This document shows, piece by piece, positions 44,232-55,177 of a stretch of DNA of 64,000 nt. The notes beneath the pieces were generated by a model, which saw only the letters and a list, made by a program, of their open reading frames with translations, had not been told where the DNA came from and did no database searches. Position numbers and translations under genes: made by a program. The DNA is from Amanita rubescens (taxonomy: Eukaryota > Basidiomycota > Agaricomycetes > Agaricales > Amanitaceae): assembly GCA_015039365.1 (NCBI GenBank), contig WION01000277.1, positions 1-64,000 of the forward strand, written 5' to 3'. Every line of letters begins with the position of its first letter. Position 1 is the first letter of the stretch.

Positions 44232-47200
44232 TCATACTGATGGATTTGCTCCCTTGCTCAATAGGTGCCTTACAATTTCAGGATACTTTCTTGCAGCCTG
44301 CAGTGCATTGCCAAAAAATCCACCCTGAGCATTCACATCTGCTCCCTTGTCAAGGAGAAGACTGATAATTTCTGCATTGCCCCTCACTGATGCTGCTTGC
44401 AATGCATTGCCATAAAGTCCACCCTGAGCATTCACATCTGCTTCTTTGTCCAGAAGGAGTGTGACAATTTCAGCATTGCCACACTCTGATGCAGCATACA
44501 ATGCAGTACCATATTCACCACCCTGAGCATTCACATCTGCTCCTTTGTCCAGAAGGAGTGTGACAATTTCAGCATTGCCACACTCTGATGCAGCATACAA
44601 TGCAGTACCATATTCACCACCCTGAGCATTCACATCTGCCCCCTTGTCCAGAAGAAACCTGACAATCTCTGCATTGCCCTCCATTGATGATGCAGCATAC
44701 AATGCAGTACCATATTCACCACCCTGAGCATTCACATCTGCTCCTTTGTCCAGAAGGAGTGTGACAACTTCCACACTGCCAACCACTGATGCAGAGGCTT
44801 GCAATGCATTACCATGAAATCCACCTTGAGCATTCACATCTGCTCCTTTGTCCAGAAGGAGTCTGACAATTTCTGCATTGCCCCTCTCTGATGCAGCTTG
44901 CAATGCATTACCATGTTGACCAGCCTCAGCATTCACATCTGCTCCTCTGTTCAGAAGAAGTCTGACAATTTCTGCATTGCCCTTCACTGACGCAGCTTGC
45001 AATACAGTAGTACCATGTTCACCATCCTGAGCATTCACATCTGCTCCCTTGTCCAGGAGAAGCCTGACAATCCCTGCATTGCCCTCCACTGATGCAGCAT
45101 GCAATGCATCACCATATTGACCAGCTTGAGCATTCACATCTGCTCCTAGTTTGTCCAGAAGAAGAAGGAGAATTTCTGCATCTCCCCTCTTTGATGCAGC
45201 TTGCAATGCATTATGATAAAATCCACCCTGAGCATTCACATCTGCTCCTTTGTCCAGCAGAAGTCTGACAATTTCTGCATTGCCCTTCACTGACACAGCT
45301 TGCAATGCAGTACCATATTGACCATCCTGAGCATTCACATCTGCGCCTTTGTCCAGAAGAAGTCTGACAATTTCTGCATTGCCTTTCACTGATGCAGCTT
45401 GCAATGCAGTACCATATTGACCAGCCTGAGCATTCACATCTGCTCCTTTGTCCAGAAGAAGACTGACAATTTCTGCATTGCCCTTCACTGCTGCAGCTTG
45501 CAATGCAGTACCATATTGACCAGCCTGAGCATTCACATCTGCTCCTTTGTCGAGAAGAAGACTGACAATTTCTCTGTAACCCTTTTCTGCTGCTGCATAT
45601 AATGCAATGGGGCCATAAACCTCTCCACCCTGTGCATTAACATCTGCTCCTTTATCCAGAAGAAGACTGACAATTTCTGCATTGCCCTTCACTGCTGCAG
45701 CTTGCAATGCAGTACCATATTGACCACCCTGAGCATTCACATCTGCTCCTTTGTCCAGAAGAAGGCTGACAATTTCTTTGTAACCCTTTTCTGCTGCTGC
45801 ATATAATGCAATGGGGCCATAAATAAGTCCATCCTGTGCATTAACATCTGCTCCTTTGTCCAGAAGAAGACTGACAATTTCTGCATTGCCCTTCACTGCT
45901 GCAGCTTGCAATGCAGTACCATATTGACCACCCTGAGCATTCACATCTGCTCCTTTGTCCAGAAGAAGTCTGACAATTTCTGTGTAACCATTTTCTAATG
46001 CAGCATGAAATGCAATATCATATATTCCACCCCACAGTGCATCCTCATCTACTCTGTCCAGAAGAAGACTAACAATTTCTGCATAACCATTTTCTGATGC
46101 AGCATGCAATGCATTCACATATTCACCACCCTGAGAATCCACATTTGCTCCTTTGTCCAGAAGAAGACTGACAATTTCTGCATTGCCCTTCACTGATGCA
46201 GCTTGCAATGCAGTACCATATTGACCACCCTGAGCATTCACAGCTGCTCCTTTGTCCAGAAGAAGACTGACAATTTCTCTGTAACCCTTTTCTGCTGCTG
46301 CATATAATGCAATGGGGCCGTAAACAAGTCCACTCTGTGCATTAACATCTGCTCCATTGTTCAACAGAAACTTGACAATTTCAGCATGACCATCAGATGA
46401 TGCAGCCTGCAATGCATTGCCATATTCTTCATTCCATTCATTCACATCTACTCCTTTCTCCACAAGCATTTGGACAATTTCTATATTTCCACCTCTTACT
46501 GCAACATGAAGAGTCCCTGCATATGATCCAGGAAACCCTTCATTGTTTATGCTCAAGCTCTCCACAATATCTTTCAATCCAAGCAATGCAGCATAATGAA
46601 GTGGTGATGCATGATGATAATACCAGCTTATTTTCCAACTGTCATCATAAATTTCACTCCATTTGAGAAAGGTACCATTTTTATCTTGGAAAAATATTGT
46701 TCCAATGTTGTGCAATGATGTATTCTTGTTGCTAAGCTGGTAGTGATTTGGCCAAAGATTAACTGAATAAAACAACAGTGGAAATTTGGTCTCATTGGCA
46801 TGCCATCCATCTTGCATAAGATACATCAAACAGCAGTGAGCAATGGAAGCATGACCTGAAGCTAAATCAGGCAACCCAATCTTGTTTGGTTTCTGAAGAA
46901 AGTACTCCAGCACAGATGCATGAGCTAACTGAACTGTGTCAGAGCCTGTATTTATTACAAGACTGGAGCACATGTGCAACACATCTGCAGCATGTGCCAG
47001 TCTCAGACTAGGATCAAAGTTACCACTGAATGGATCAAACATCACAGCAGTGGCTAGTTGCTCTTGTGTTAAAGGCCTCATTCCTAACACTAACCACTGC
47101 ATAATAATCTGTGCAGATGACTTTTCTCTTTCATGGATTCTCTGAAGTATTTGATCATATATGGTTTCAAGATCCTTTGGAAGGCATTTCAATGTGTCCA

Positions 47201-48246
47201 TAAGCACCTTTTGGCTTGGACAGTGTCTCAGCTCTTCAATTTGGCATGCAACCCAGCGAAACCTACCCAATTACTTTAAGTTTTCATCATAATCAGACAC
47301 CATGATACATACATTCCATTTGCTCCTCTGATCAGTGCATTCTTCACATCTTGTTGTACTTTATGACCCCATTTCCTCAATCTGTGATCTTTTCCAACAA
47401 CTGAATTGATGTAGGATATGATGTCACTCTGAACTAACCCTGCAGACAGGGATATTTCAGCCAGGGTATATTCTCCCATGATGACAATGATTTCCTGCAC
47501 TCTCCTGCTGCTCACTAAAAGGTGAAGTTGTGGCAATTGCCACTCATGAATAACCCTAATCACTTGATCAAATAGCTGGTCATAATCATCACATTCATCC
47601 ATAGCATCAATAATCATGTAAGCATGCTTGAAGCAACTGAGGAGCCTCATCAGAAGATGAAGGAGTTCATCCTCTGTTGGCTTGTGTAACTGATCATGTT
47701 GCTCATAAAGTTGTTCCATGAGGAGATAATTTTTTGATTTTGCTGTGAAACTTAATGTTAGAGATGAAAGAAGACTTTCAGATGTTTGCTTTGCTTTGTC
47801 ATTGATATCAAAATAGAAATAGGCCAAACCAGACCCAGGTTGATCCTTAACAATGGTTTTGAGATTCTCAATGATGGTGGAACTAATCTTTCTTAAGTGG
47901 CTAGGAAAAAAAAAAGAGTAGCAGCATGCTCACCAGATGATTGTTTTTCCACAGCCAGCTATCAATCTTTGGGTCAATGACCATTAAACCTGTGCATCTC
48001 ACTCACATATGCCATTGATCCAGATGAGAGAATTAGGTTGCTCCTTCCAAGCAATATATCTTTCATCCCCAAGTAGCCACTGACCAGTGTCTTGATGGTA
48101 CTTTTTTCTAGCACTGTTATGATTAATTGATGGATCTGGGGCAGTCAGCCACTTTTTGAATTTTGCTGCCAACACAAGGATGACAAATCATTATAAAAGT
48201 TTGGTTAGACAACAAACCAAGAAGCTCTTCTGTATTTACTAGACAT
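44232..48246 (-). CDS. NACHT-ankyrin STAND (NLR-like) protein 2
   Basis: Paralogous in plan to receptor 1. A plausible start at 48,246 gives a very short leader spliced (intron gtaaatacag...gttggcag) to KFKKWLTAPDPSINHN and DTGQWLL. Walker A SGCGKTI is assembled across a GT-AG intron near 47,960. Then come LAYFYFDINDKAKQTSES, Walker B YMIIDAMDEC, sensor HLLVSSRRVQEI and, across the next intron, GMFRWVACQIEEL. About 23 ankyrin repeats (GTALQAASVKGNAEIVSLLLD type) run to the stop at 44,232. NACHT ATPases switch by oligomerisation on ligand sensing by the repeat domain. Unlike receptor 1, no lipidation signal or Q/N-rich leader was found. The unit has only five CpG in 4.3 kb. The start is uncertain. 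Confidence 0.82.
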
Positions 48247-48280
48247 AATATTTGAGATAAAAAATTTAATCATATTATTG

Positions 48281-49373
48281 CGACATGTGACGCACGGTTT
48301 ATCTGTGTCAAAGTCACATCAATTTTCAGCGTTGCATGAGTCATAAACACACATACGAAGTTGCCATGGACTTCAGTAAAAGTACCATCCTTGATATTGA
48401 TGTTCATATTGACAACACACAGTGGTGGTGCCGTGGTGGGCGATCAAGATGCAGAGATGGCCTGCGTGTCACGATGCCGGTCACATTTTCCACGATACGG
48501 GATCTTCTTGACGACTATCCCCTAGCCTATATCTCTTCCCTCGTTCTGTCTTTCGTTGTTCCCATACCTTCTCAAATCGATATCTCCCTCCAACCGTTGT
48601 CCCACCCACATATCCCACAAATCCCACAAATTTTTTAACTGCTTTACCCTCGCCACCACGTCTTTCTTCAAGTTCTGTTATGACCATCGTGTCTACGCAG
48701 TCCTGCTCGTACCCTCCAATACTAGTTGCCTCCACTCATCATTGAAAGCACAACCAGCGGTGGCACCAGCAACAACCGGAGTGAGACAACTTGCTCCGTG
48801 CCTATGCTGAGCGTAAGACATCTACTGGCTTCAAGCGTTCCTCCAACTCCTTTCACTGCTACCAACGACACTAGCCTGGTCGACATGTTCTGCACCCGCA
48901 AGGGTAACTGGTCCTTAACTACCGCTGGCATCAAGCGTCCCGATAACTCTACCTCCCCCTTCGCCTCTATCACGGTACCGCCCCCGACCGTGCTCCGCCA
49001 AGCATATACGGAAGGTAAAGCCATAGCTCATACTTCCTGAACACGTGGGAGGGGGCGGAGAGCGTATACAGATTATGTGGCGCAGCGGAGAGATGCGGTT
49101 GCCCCGAGTCGGGCATTGCTCTCATGAAGATGGAGCCCTATCTCCCATATACGCAAACTGACCGTCTTTTACAGCCCGCTGCCCTTTATTGATGACCCAT
49201 GCCCATCCATTATCGATGTACGTACGTACGCGTGTTCTCTTAAGTTGATTTGTGTGAGACAATATGCATATTGAATTTATGTCGTATCAATGTAAGGTGT
49301 ATGTCAGATATTTATGTCAGGGTACAGAGCTGAGCTGAGGTTCTCAGGCTATTCTACATTCCAATATCATATG
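48281..49373. other. Intergenic, contains repeat related to 52.0-52.2 kb
   Basis: Blocks around 48,800-49,040 (cctatgctgagcgtaagaca, ctcctttcactgct, agctcatacttcc) recur at about 52,050-52,165 in the same order. Neither copy has a recognisable product; open frames here are proline/serine/threonine-rich and probably compositional. gtacgtacgtacgcg at about 49,217 is a short simple repeat. Confidence 0.5.
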
Positions 49374-50624
49374 TTACATTGACCACTTGATATCATCGTC
49401 TTCCAAGTCCCAGCCGACATCACTGCCGTTGATATGCAAACAGTCATGATACACGAAGTTGAAGTTAACGCCATGTTCTTTGCATATATTCTGGAAAGCG
49501 TCTGGCATCGGTTTAAAACTATCCAAGACCACGGTTACCCGCTGTAGCCGCTCAACGAAAGAGAGCCGTTCAGCAGTACGAGATGCTACCATGACCGTGA
49601 ACCTCTCCATGTCGTTAGTTGAGTTACCAGGGAAAACCATTGTCAATGCCTTAAGTCGGGGTGCGAGGGATGGCATGTTAAGGCGACACGTCAAGAGCTC
49701 GTAGTGAAGTTGATAGTGGGGAGGACCAGAACCATTAACGCGTATAGTTAAGGATTTGATATCTGGTGAGCGCTGCAAAATTGCGAGGAAAGCACCGCTT
49801 GAGTCGAAGTGCCCAATGTACAGGTTTTGGAGGGTGCATTTTGATCTGTCCAAGAACGGCGGGACCACTGGTTCCAATTCAAGGAGCGACGTACTGTCAT
49901 CTATATATAGCTGACCAAGTGAAGGAGTTTGGAGAACTTTTAAGATCATAGGCTCCAAAGTTCGCAAAATTCTTAGACGTGGAAAAGTTACGATTGTCAT
50001 GTTGTCATAATCCTCTGAAGTTTCCTCAAGCATGCTGGGTATAACCAACTTCTCCAAATTATGCAATTTGGGGATAATTTTGTGAAACGGGTGCCCGAGA
50101 AAGCCTGTGAGCACGAGAGTGGTAACATTTGACCAGTCAAAATGCCATTCCCAGACGGCATTCAATTTGACATACGTCAGGTTGGGCGCGATCTCGAAAC
50201 AGTCCCCGTAGTCCCAAAAACGATTTGTGTGCCAATACGACTCGGTATTCAGCTCGAGGGAACGCAGGTGAGGAAGACGATCCTTTACAGGGGAGAGAAT
50301 TGAAACGTCGGATTTTAGGAGAGAGATTGAGGCATCCAGCCATCGCGCAGATTCTGGGATAAACACTTGGAGAACTTTACCCGTTTCGAACGGACCTTGT
50401 ATGTTGAAAGAAAACAGTTGCCCCCGATTACACTGCAGGAAAACCTTGGCCATAGAAATGATATCGTTAACTGACTTCTCATATGAATTCCGGTCCTCGA
50501 ATACTAAGCGTAACGTGCTCCAGAATTCTGTGCTCATCGACCGAAATATTATCCGCCACGTAGAGCAGATGTGACCGAGGTACCATGGAAAGTTGATAGA
50601 ATGACCGTTGCTGCGTATGTGCAT
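49374..50624 (-). CDS. F-box/LRR-like protein
   Basis: A 416-residue uninterrupted frame. Codons immediately upstream of the first ATG (50,624) continue in frame with APTEIIREIFKYFSSS, an F-box core, so the true start lies in an upstream exon beyond an intron near 50,740. After the F-box come INFPWYLGHICSTWRIIFRS and then irregular leucine-rich strands (LPHLRSLELNT, LTYVKLNAVW, LHNLEKLVIPS, FPRLRILRTLE, SLGQLYIDDS). F-box proteins recruit substrates to SCF ubiquitin ligases through SKP1, and agarics have hundreds of this PW-x-LG-x-IC type. The substrate is unknown. The acidic C-terminus ends DLEDDDIKWSM. Confidence 0.75.
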   Translation of the reverse strand: MHIRSNGHSINFPWYLGHICSTWRIIFRSMSTEFWSTLRLVFEDRNSYEKSVNDIISMAKVFLQCNRGQLFSFNIQGPFETGKVLQVFIPESARWLDASISLLKSDVSILSPVKDRLPHLRSLELNTESYWHTNRFWDYGDCFEIAPNLTYVKLNAVWEWHFDWSNVTTLVLTGFLGHPFHKIIPKLHNLEKLVIPSMLEETSEDYDNMTIVTFPRLRILRTLEPMILKVLQTPSLGQLYIDDSTSLLELEPVVPPFLDRSKCTLQNLYIGHFDSSGAFLAILQRSPDIKSLTIRVNGSGPPHYQLHYELLTCRLNMPSLAPRLKALTMVFPGNSTNDMERFTVMVASRTAERLSFVERLQRVTVVLDSFKPMPDAFQNICKEHGVNFNFVYHDCLHINGSDVGWDLEDDDIKWSM

Positions 50625-50834
50625 TGACGAGGAGAAATACTTGAAAATTTCTCGGATAATTTCTGTGGGCGCGGATTGCCAAGCTGCGATTGCAGTAGTG
50701 TCTGGAGAAACGCCAATCTCTCCCGAACTTGGTCTATTGTGAGTTATCAGACCATGAAGACGATGAACGAAGACTCACGCCATCAGGTATTGCTCTCAGA
50801 TTAGGTTGATATCACGTTCAACGATCGCGGGTTA

Positions 50835-51239
50835 AATTGCGGCTTCAGCTTCAGGAATATAGATCTCGTCGTCGTCCGTGGTTTGGTCCGTGCGCGTGAA
50901 TCCATACTTGCTCTCAATGAGAGTCTCAAACACCTGTCCAAGCACATCATTCGTCTTGTCGCAGGTCAAACCCTAACCGAGGTGAAAAGCTATCTCGTAG
51001 ACAATCTCTAGATCGCATTGCAGAGGTACACGTCGTCGCCGTGTTTTGTGCTTTTTCAACTCACCTGCAACAAAGAACGCTCCCATAGCCACCAGACAAA
51101 GCAGGGCCATACCTCGACGATATCAACACCTGCACTAAAGAATTCTATACCCTCCATCCAGAGGGAGCCGCAGGCACCTTTTCCGACTCGTCAAGACTTC
51201 ATGCATCGCGCTGGACACGACGCCACGTCCGCTTATTCA
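50835..51239. other. Unrecognised minus-strand tail and start of the tRNA-ligase relic
   Basis: On the minus strand about 45 codons ending near 50,835 (CDKTNDVLGQVFETLIESKY, acidic end EAEAAI) form an open tail, interrupted upstream by a stop. It may be the 3' end of an unidentified gene or relic. The opposite strand leads into the tRNA-ligase remnant. Confidence 0.3.
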
Positions 51240-53590
51240 CAGGCGACATCCGCATGAATATGGAGTGAGAATCACTCGAAGGATTCGTCGTCCGTAGCCA
51301 GATCACATAATCACGGTGGGCTCGTTGGCCTATCACCCCGGTTCCACCTTTTTTTCTTTATAATGAGGTCAAATTCGACGGACCCTGCCTCATGTACCGC
51401 GATTGGAGGGAAGAAACAAAATCTCTCCCAACCACGTATGCGAAAGACGGGGCCGCACTATGAATCCAAATGATTTTTCAAAGTCAAAGATACTTTGCCT
51501 GAGACGATAGATTGGGCCATCAAGGAAGTTAAACGGAATCCGGGAGCGTTTGCGCAGTATCAGATTAATAAAGGGATTATCAAGACAAGGGAGATGTTGG
51601 AATGGCTTGTGTCGAACGATGGGTAAAGGCAGTTCGTACAGTCGGCACTTCTCTCGTCAAGATACAGAATGGTTAACGTTCTCCTTGCTCTACGTGGTAA
51701 GTCGTTCCTCTAACAATGGACGATGCCTAATCCACTACATTAGTACTTGATGTACACCAGGTTGACAACTACCTCCTTCCTCCCGGTCCCATCACTTACC
51801 AGATCCGACCACAATTGCCCAGCCGATGTTCCTGCCTTGCCGGTTGGCTTGATACCTTCATTCCTAGTGCTACACCTTTCAGCCCCACAAACACCCTGAC
51901 CTCCCGCCGTTACACCTTCTGTAATGATTGATATGCTCCGTATAAGCAGAACATTCCCCAAGCTACTACTCCTGTTCCTGCCATCATCCAGCTGACACCG
52001 CCTCTCTCTTCTACGCTTCAAGCTCCGTCACTGGTAGCACTATCAGTAACCCCTCCGCGCCTACGCTGAGCGTAGGATGTCTATTGGCGTCAAGCATTCT
52101 CCATCCTCTTTCACTGCTGCCCCAGACTACATGCACCGTGCGTACACAGAAGATAGAGCCCCAGCTCACACTTCCGATCCCCGTCCCCACGCCACGACAC
52201 CGAAACCAAAAAAAACGACCTTTTTCCCTGGTAACGCGTTTATCAGGCGGATTTGCTTAGTTCTCGCTGGTAAAACGGGAAGGAAGAGTAGAGAGAGAGA
52301 GAGCAGACAGGTCACGCCGCCGTTGCTCCGACTGCTCTGTGCCTATCGACTTCTTCCTCTTTATCATTGATGAGGACAGCGGGAAGCGCAGAGTTGTACA
52401 GTAAATTGTCATTGGCATTACTCACCTGCCAAAGGCGTCAGGCTGAGCTTGCTGTTTATACCCTCGTTCAGCGACGTGGATAAGATCCGGTCCCCAATCA
52501 CTGCCGCCTACGGTCAGTACACCCACAATCGCCACAATCTTCACTTCGATGGCAAGGATGCTAGGGTTCTTGCGCCTCACCTAGCGTCGTTCTCCCACAT
52601 GAATGATGAACTGAATCCCTGTGGAATCCCCCGACGCCGATATCTCGGTTATACCATCTCCTGGGGTCAAGCGCTCATCTTCACCCTTCATTGTTACCCT
52701 TACCGGCAGATGTCATGTTCCGCGCCCTACGCCGACTCAGCACGTTCCAACGAGGAAGAGTCATGCTGATTGCATAATTTCAATACCGATATCACATCGC
52801 GCTGAGCGGGAAAGAGTCAAGATCGCTATTTCTGTCGTTCTCCCGGCACTGGCATGCTCAAAACCGTGTCAAGACACGTGGCCCGGACCTTGTGAGAAAT
52901 GCGTGTTCGAGTCGTACGTATTGACTTGCTATATGCGTGTTCCTTTGCTGATGAACCAACGAAGAAGCCAAAACTGGGAACGAGCCAGACCAAGCCAGAG
53001 TCGACGCCTTCCACCCTTCTCGCCTCCTCGCTGCTCGCTCTCTACTGGAATACTCTTTTAAGACTCTCCCCACTATCTTGGCACGTAACGGGTCCGTGCG
53101 CGGAGGTCCAACCATTGATCCCAACGCGTCTTTTCTGAGCTCGAACCTTCTTCCTCTTGGAACTATACAACGACATTATTGGAATTTATATCGGACGTCA
53201 TTGGCAGAGAGGGGCCATCAAGCCTAAACTTGAGCTTCTATGCCAGATGGAGAAAATATTACGGAGGGAACTGAAGTACAAAGTAGCGGAGAAACATCAG
53301 AAACCTGGCCCGAGGAGGAGCGTTCCGTGTTCCTCCCTGACACCACGCGTATGGGATAGGAGGGTGATGGCTCTCACTTTGGAAAACGCGGCTCACTAGT
53401 TGGTGAAAAGGCGGTGACAGAAGTAGGCGCTTGCAAAACACTTTATAAGGAGGGGGAAGTTGAAAAGATGTATATCGCGGTTGGGACGAGAAAGAGTACG
53501 TTAAATATTGGTCTGAATGAGCCCGCAACGCCCGGGGCTGCGGGATGTGGCCTTAGGTGGGTTGTCTCATTCATTGAGGTTCACGTTCAT
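51240..53590 (+). pseudogene. Fungal tRNA ligase (TRL1-type) relic
   Basis: Plus-strand pieces match fungal tRNA ligase in order. The adenylyltransferase motif LEGFVVRS lies near 51,275; EVKFDGPCLMYRDWREETK at 51,367-51,423; TIDWAIKEVKRNPGAFAQY and KGIIKTREMLEWLVS at 51,500-51,620. Far downstream, RRVMALTLEN (about 53,361) and MYIAVGTRKS (about 53,468) resemble the end of the cyclic phosphodiesterase domain. Stops and frame changes separate the pieces, and the central polynucleotide-kinase domain is unrecognisable, partly replaced by repeat sequence (52,050-52,165). The enzyme joins spliced tRNA halves and HAC1 mRNA and is essential, so a functional copy should exist elsewhere. The identification rests mainly on the 51.3-51.6 kb block. 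Confidence 0.68.
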
Positions 53591-53815
53591 CGACGATGTG
53601 ACTTGATTTCGGTTTTAGAGTTAACATAATTAACTTCGTACGTCACTTAAATATATACAATAGAATCTACCGTCCGGCAAATAACACGTTTGAGTGAGCA
53701 CTGTTGGATATAACGGCTCTCTATAGAACACAGAAATCAGATGAGCCAGCATATAGACGCAATAAACGACGCTCACGCCTTTGCATCCCAGAATACTATC
53801 CATGTTGGATGTGAT

Positions 53816-53856
53816 GCATCAGCGGCGGGCTCGGTATTCGCCAGTATTCGCCAACA
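53816..53856. repeat. 41-bp dispersed repeat (partner 1,754-1,794)
   Basis: See 1,754-1,794: 39 of 41 bases match, same orientation. Located about 250 bp upstream of the Ras-like gene. Confidence 0.75.
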
Positions 53857-54103
53857 ATCCATCCCCGGAATTGCCTGCTCAGTGCTAATCAGCCGAAGAC
53901 TTAAATTCTCTCGCGTCACCTCGTCACGAAAACCCGCTCCTTCACGCTATAGCAATCCAGAAGGTGGATTGTGCCTATGTAAGCGGGACTCACGTAACTG
54001 GGGGCTTGGACAGGCTCTGTATCCAGAATCCAGATATATCATTTCCCCACCCACTAGTTCCCCTTCCCCTGTCCTTTCCCCAGTCCTGTTCCCTCCATTA
54101 GAA

Positions 54104-55130
54104 ATGGCGGCCAACAGGGTTCGTACTCAATCCCAATCTTGTCTACAATTAATATAACCCGTGTTCTATCCAGGCGCTCCTGAGAGAATACAAGCTGGTC
54201 GTCTTCGGCGGAGGAGGTATGATATTACCCGCCGGTATCCCTTATCCCCGTGGTTTGCCACGATGGTTACTGCAATCTTAGGTACCGGAAAGACCGCGTT
54301 AGCGCTTCAGTTCATTCAAAACAACTTCATGGAGAAGTGTGATCCAACAATCGAGGGCGAGTGACATGATTTATCATATCACTTCTTAAAATCGATCCAG
54401 AAACAGATTCATATAGAAAGCAATGTTTTATAGATGACGAAGTTGCTCTTCTGGACATTCTCGACACAGCTGGTGGAGAGGAATACGAGTACGTGTCACC
54501 GTGTTGCTTGGTCTTCTCCCTTCGCCATGCCTCATGGAGATCCCATTGTGCTCTTTTTCTAACTGACATCTAGTGTTAATGATGTTATTGCAGGGCGATG
54601 CGGGGGCTGTATATGCGGGGCGGAGAGGGCTTCTTACTTGTCTATTCAATTACCTCTCGTCCTTCGTTCGAGCAAATCAGTGTTCTTCATCAATCAATAC
54701 GGCGTGTCAAGGGCCAAGATTCTTTCCCCGTCGTCGTTGTTGCAAACAAGAATGACTTGGGACACGAGCGCCAAGTTGGCACAAACGGTACACGTGTTCA
54801 AGTTTTATTATCGTCCTCCTTGTTCTAACCACTGCATCAGAGGGACTCAATCTCGCCAAACATCTCGGGTGCAAATTCATTGAAACGTCTGCTAAGGAGC
54901 GAATCAGTGTCGACGAGGCGTTCGTTGACCTTGTCCGCGAGATACGCAAGCATAAGGTTTGCCTCTTTGTTACCTGGAATTACATCTGTTCCTATTTGGA
55001 CATTAAGCCAGATTTCCGTGGTGTTCCTCTTCGTAGAGAAACGTCAGGTGATGTTTGCTTGTTTTATTGCCCTTCAATCGCTCTCATAATATTACCTCTC
55101 TGCTATATACTTCAGTCGTCTCCAAGTCCA
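54104..55130 (+). CDS. Diverged Ras-family small GTPase
   Basis: A two-part start (ATG 54,104, MAANR, then intron) leads into [19 protein letters not shown] (G1 loop, split by an intron), [20 protein letters not shown] (switch I), [17 protein letters not shown] (G3/switch II), [22 protein letters not shown] (G4) and FIETSAKE (G5), ending near VREIRKHK. This is a complete Ras G domain, close to fungal Ras1 in intron positions. The residue equivalent to catalytic Gln61 is Gly. The intron after DPTIE appears to use a GC donor (gcgagt). No C-terminal CAAX box was found; coding-like sequence continues toward the downstream kinase, with which it may form one transcription unit. The end coordinate is approximate. 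Confidence 0.75.
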
Positions 55131-55177
55131 CTAATGGCGACCGCAATCCTAGGGAGCAGCTCGATCCTGTTTTGAAA

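Noticed and set aside
44232..46540. Regular ~99-bp repeats resembling a CRISPR array
   Set aside because: The period equals 33 codons of an ankyrin repeat in an intact gene, there are no unique spacers, and the DNA is eukaryotic.
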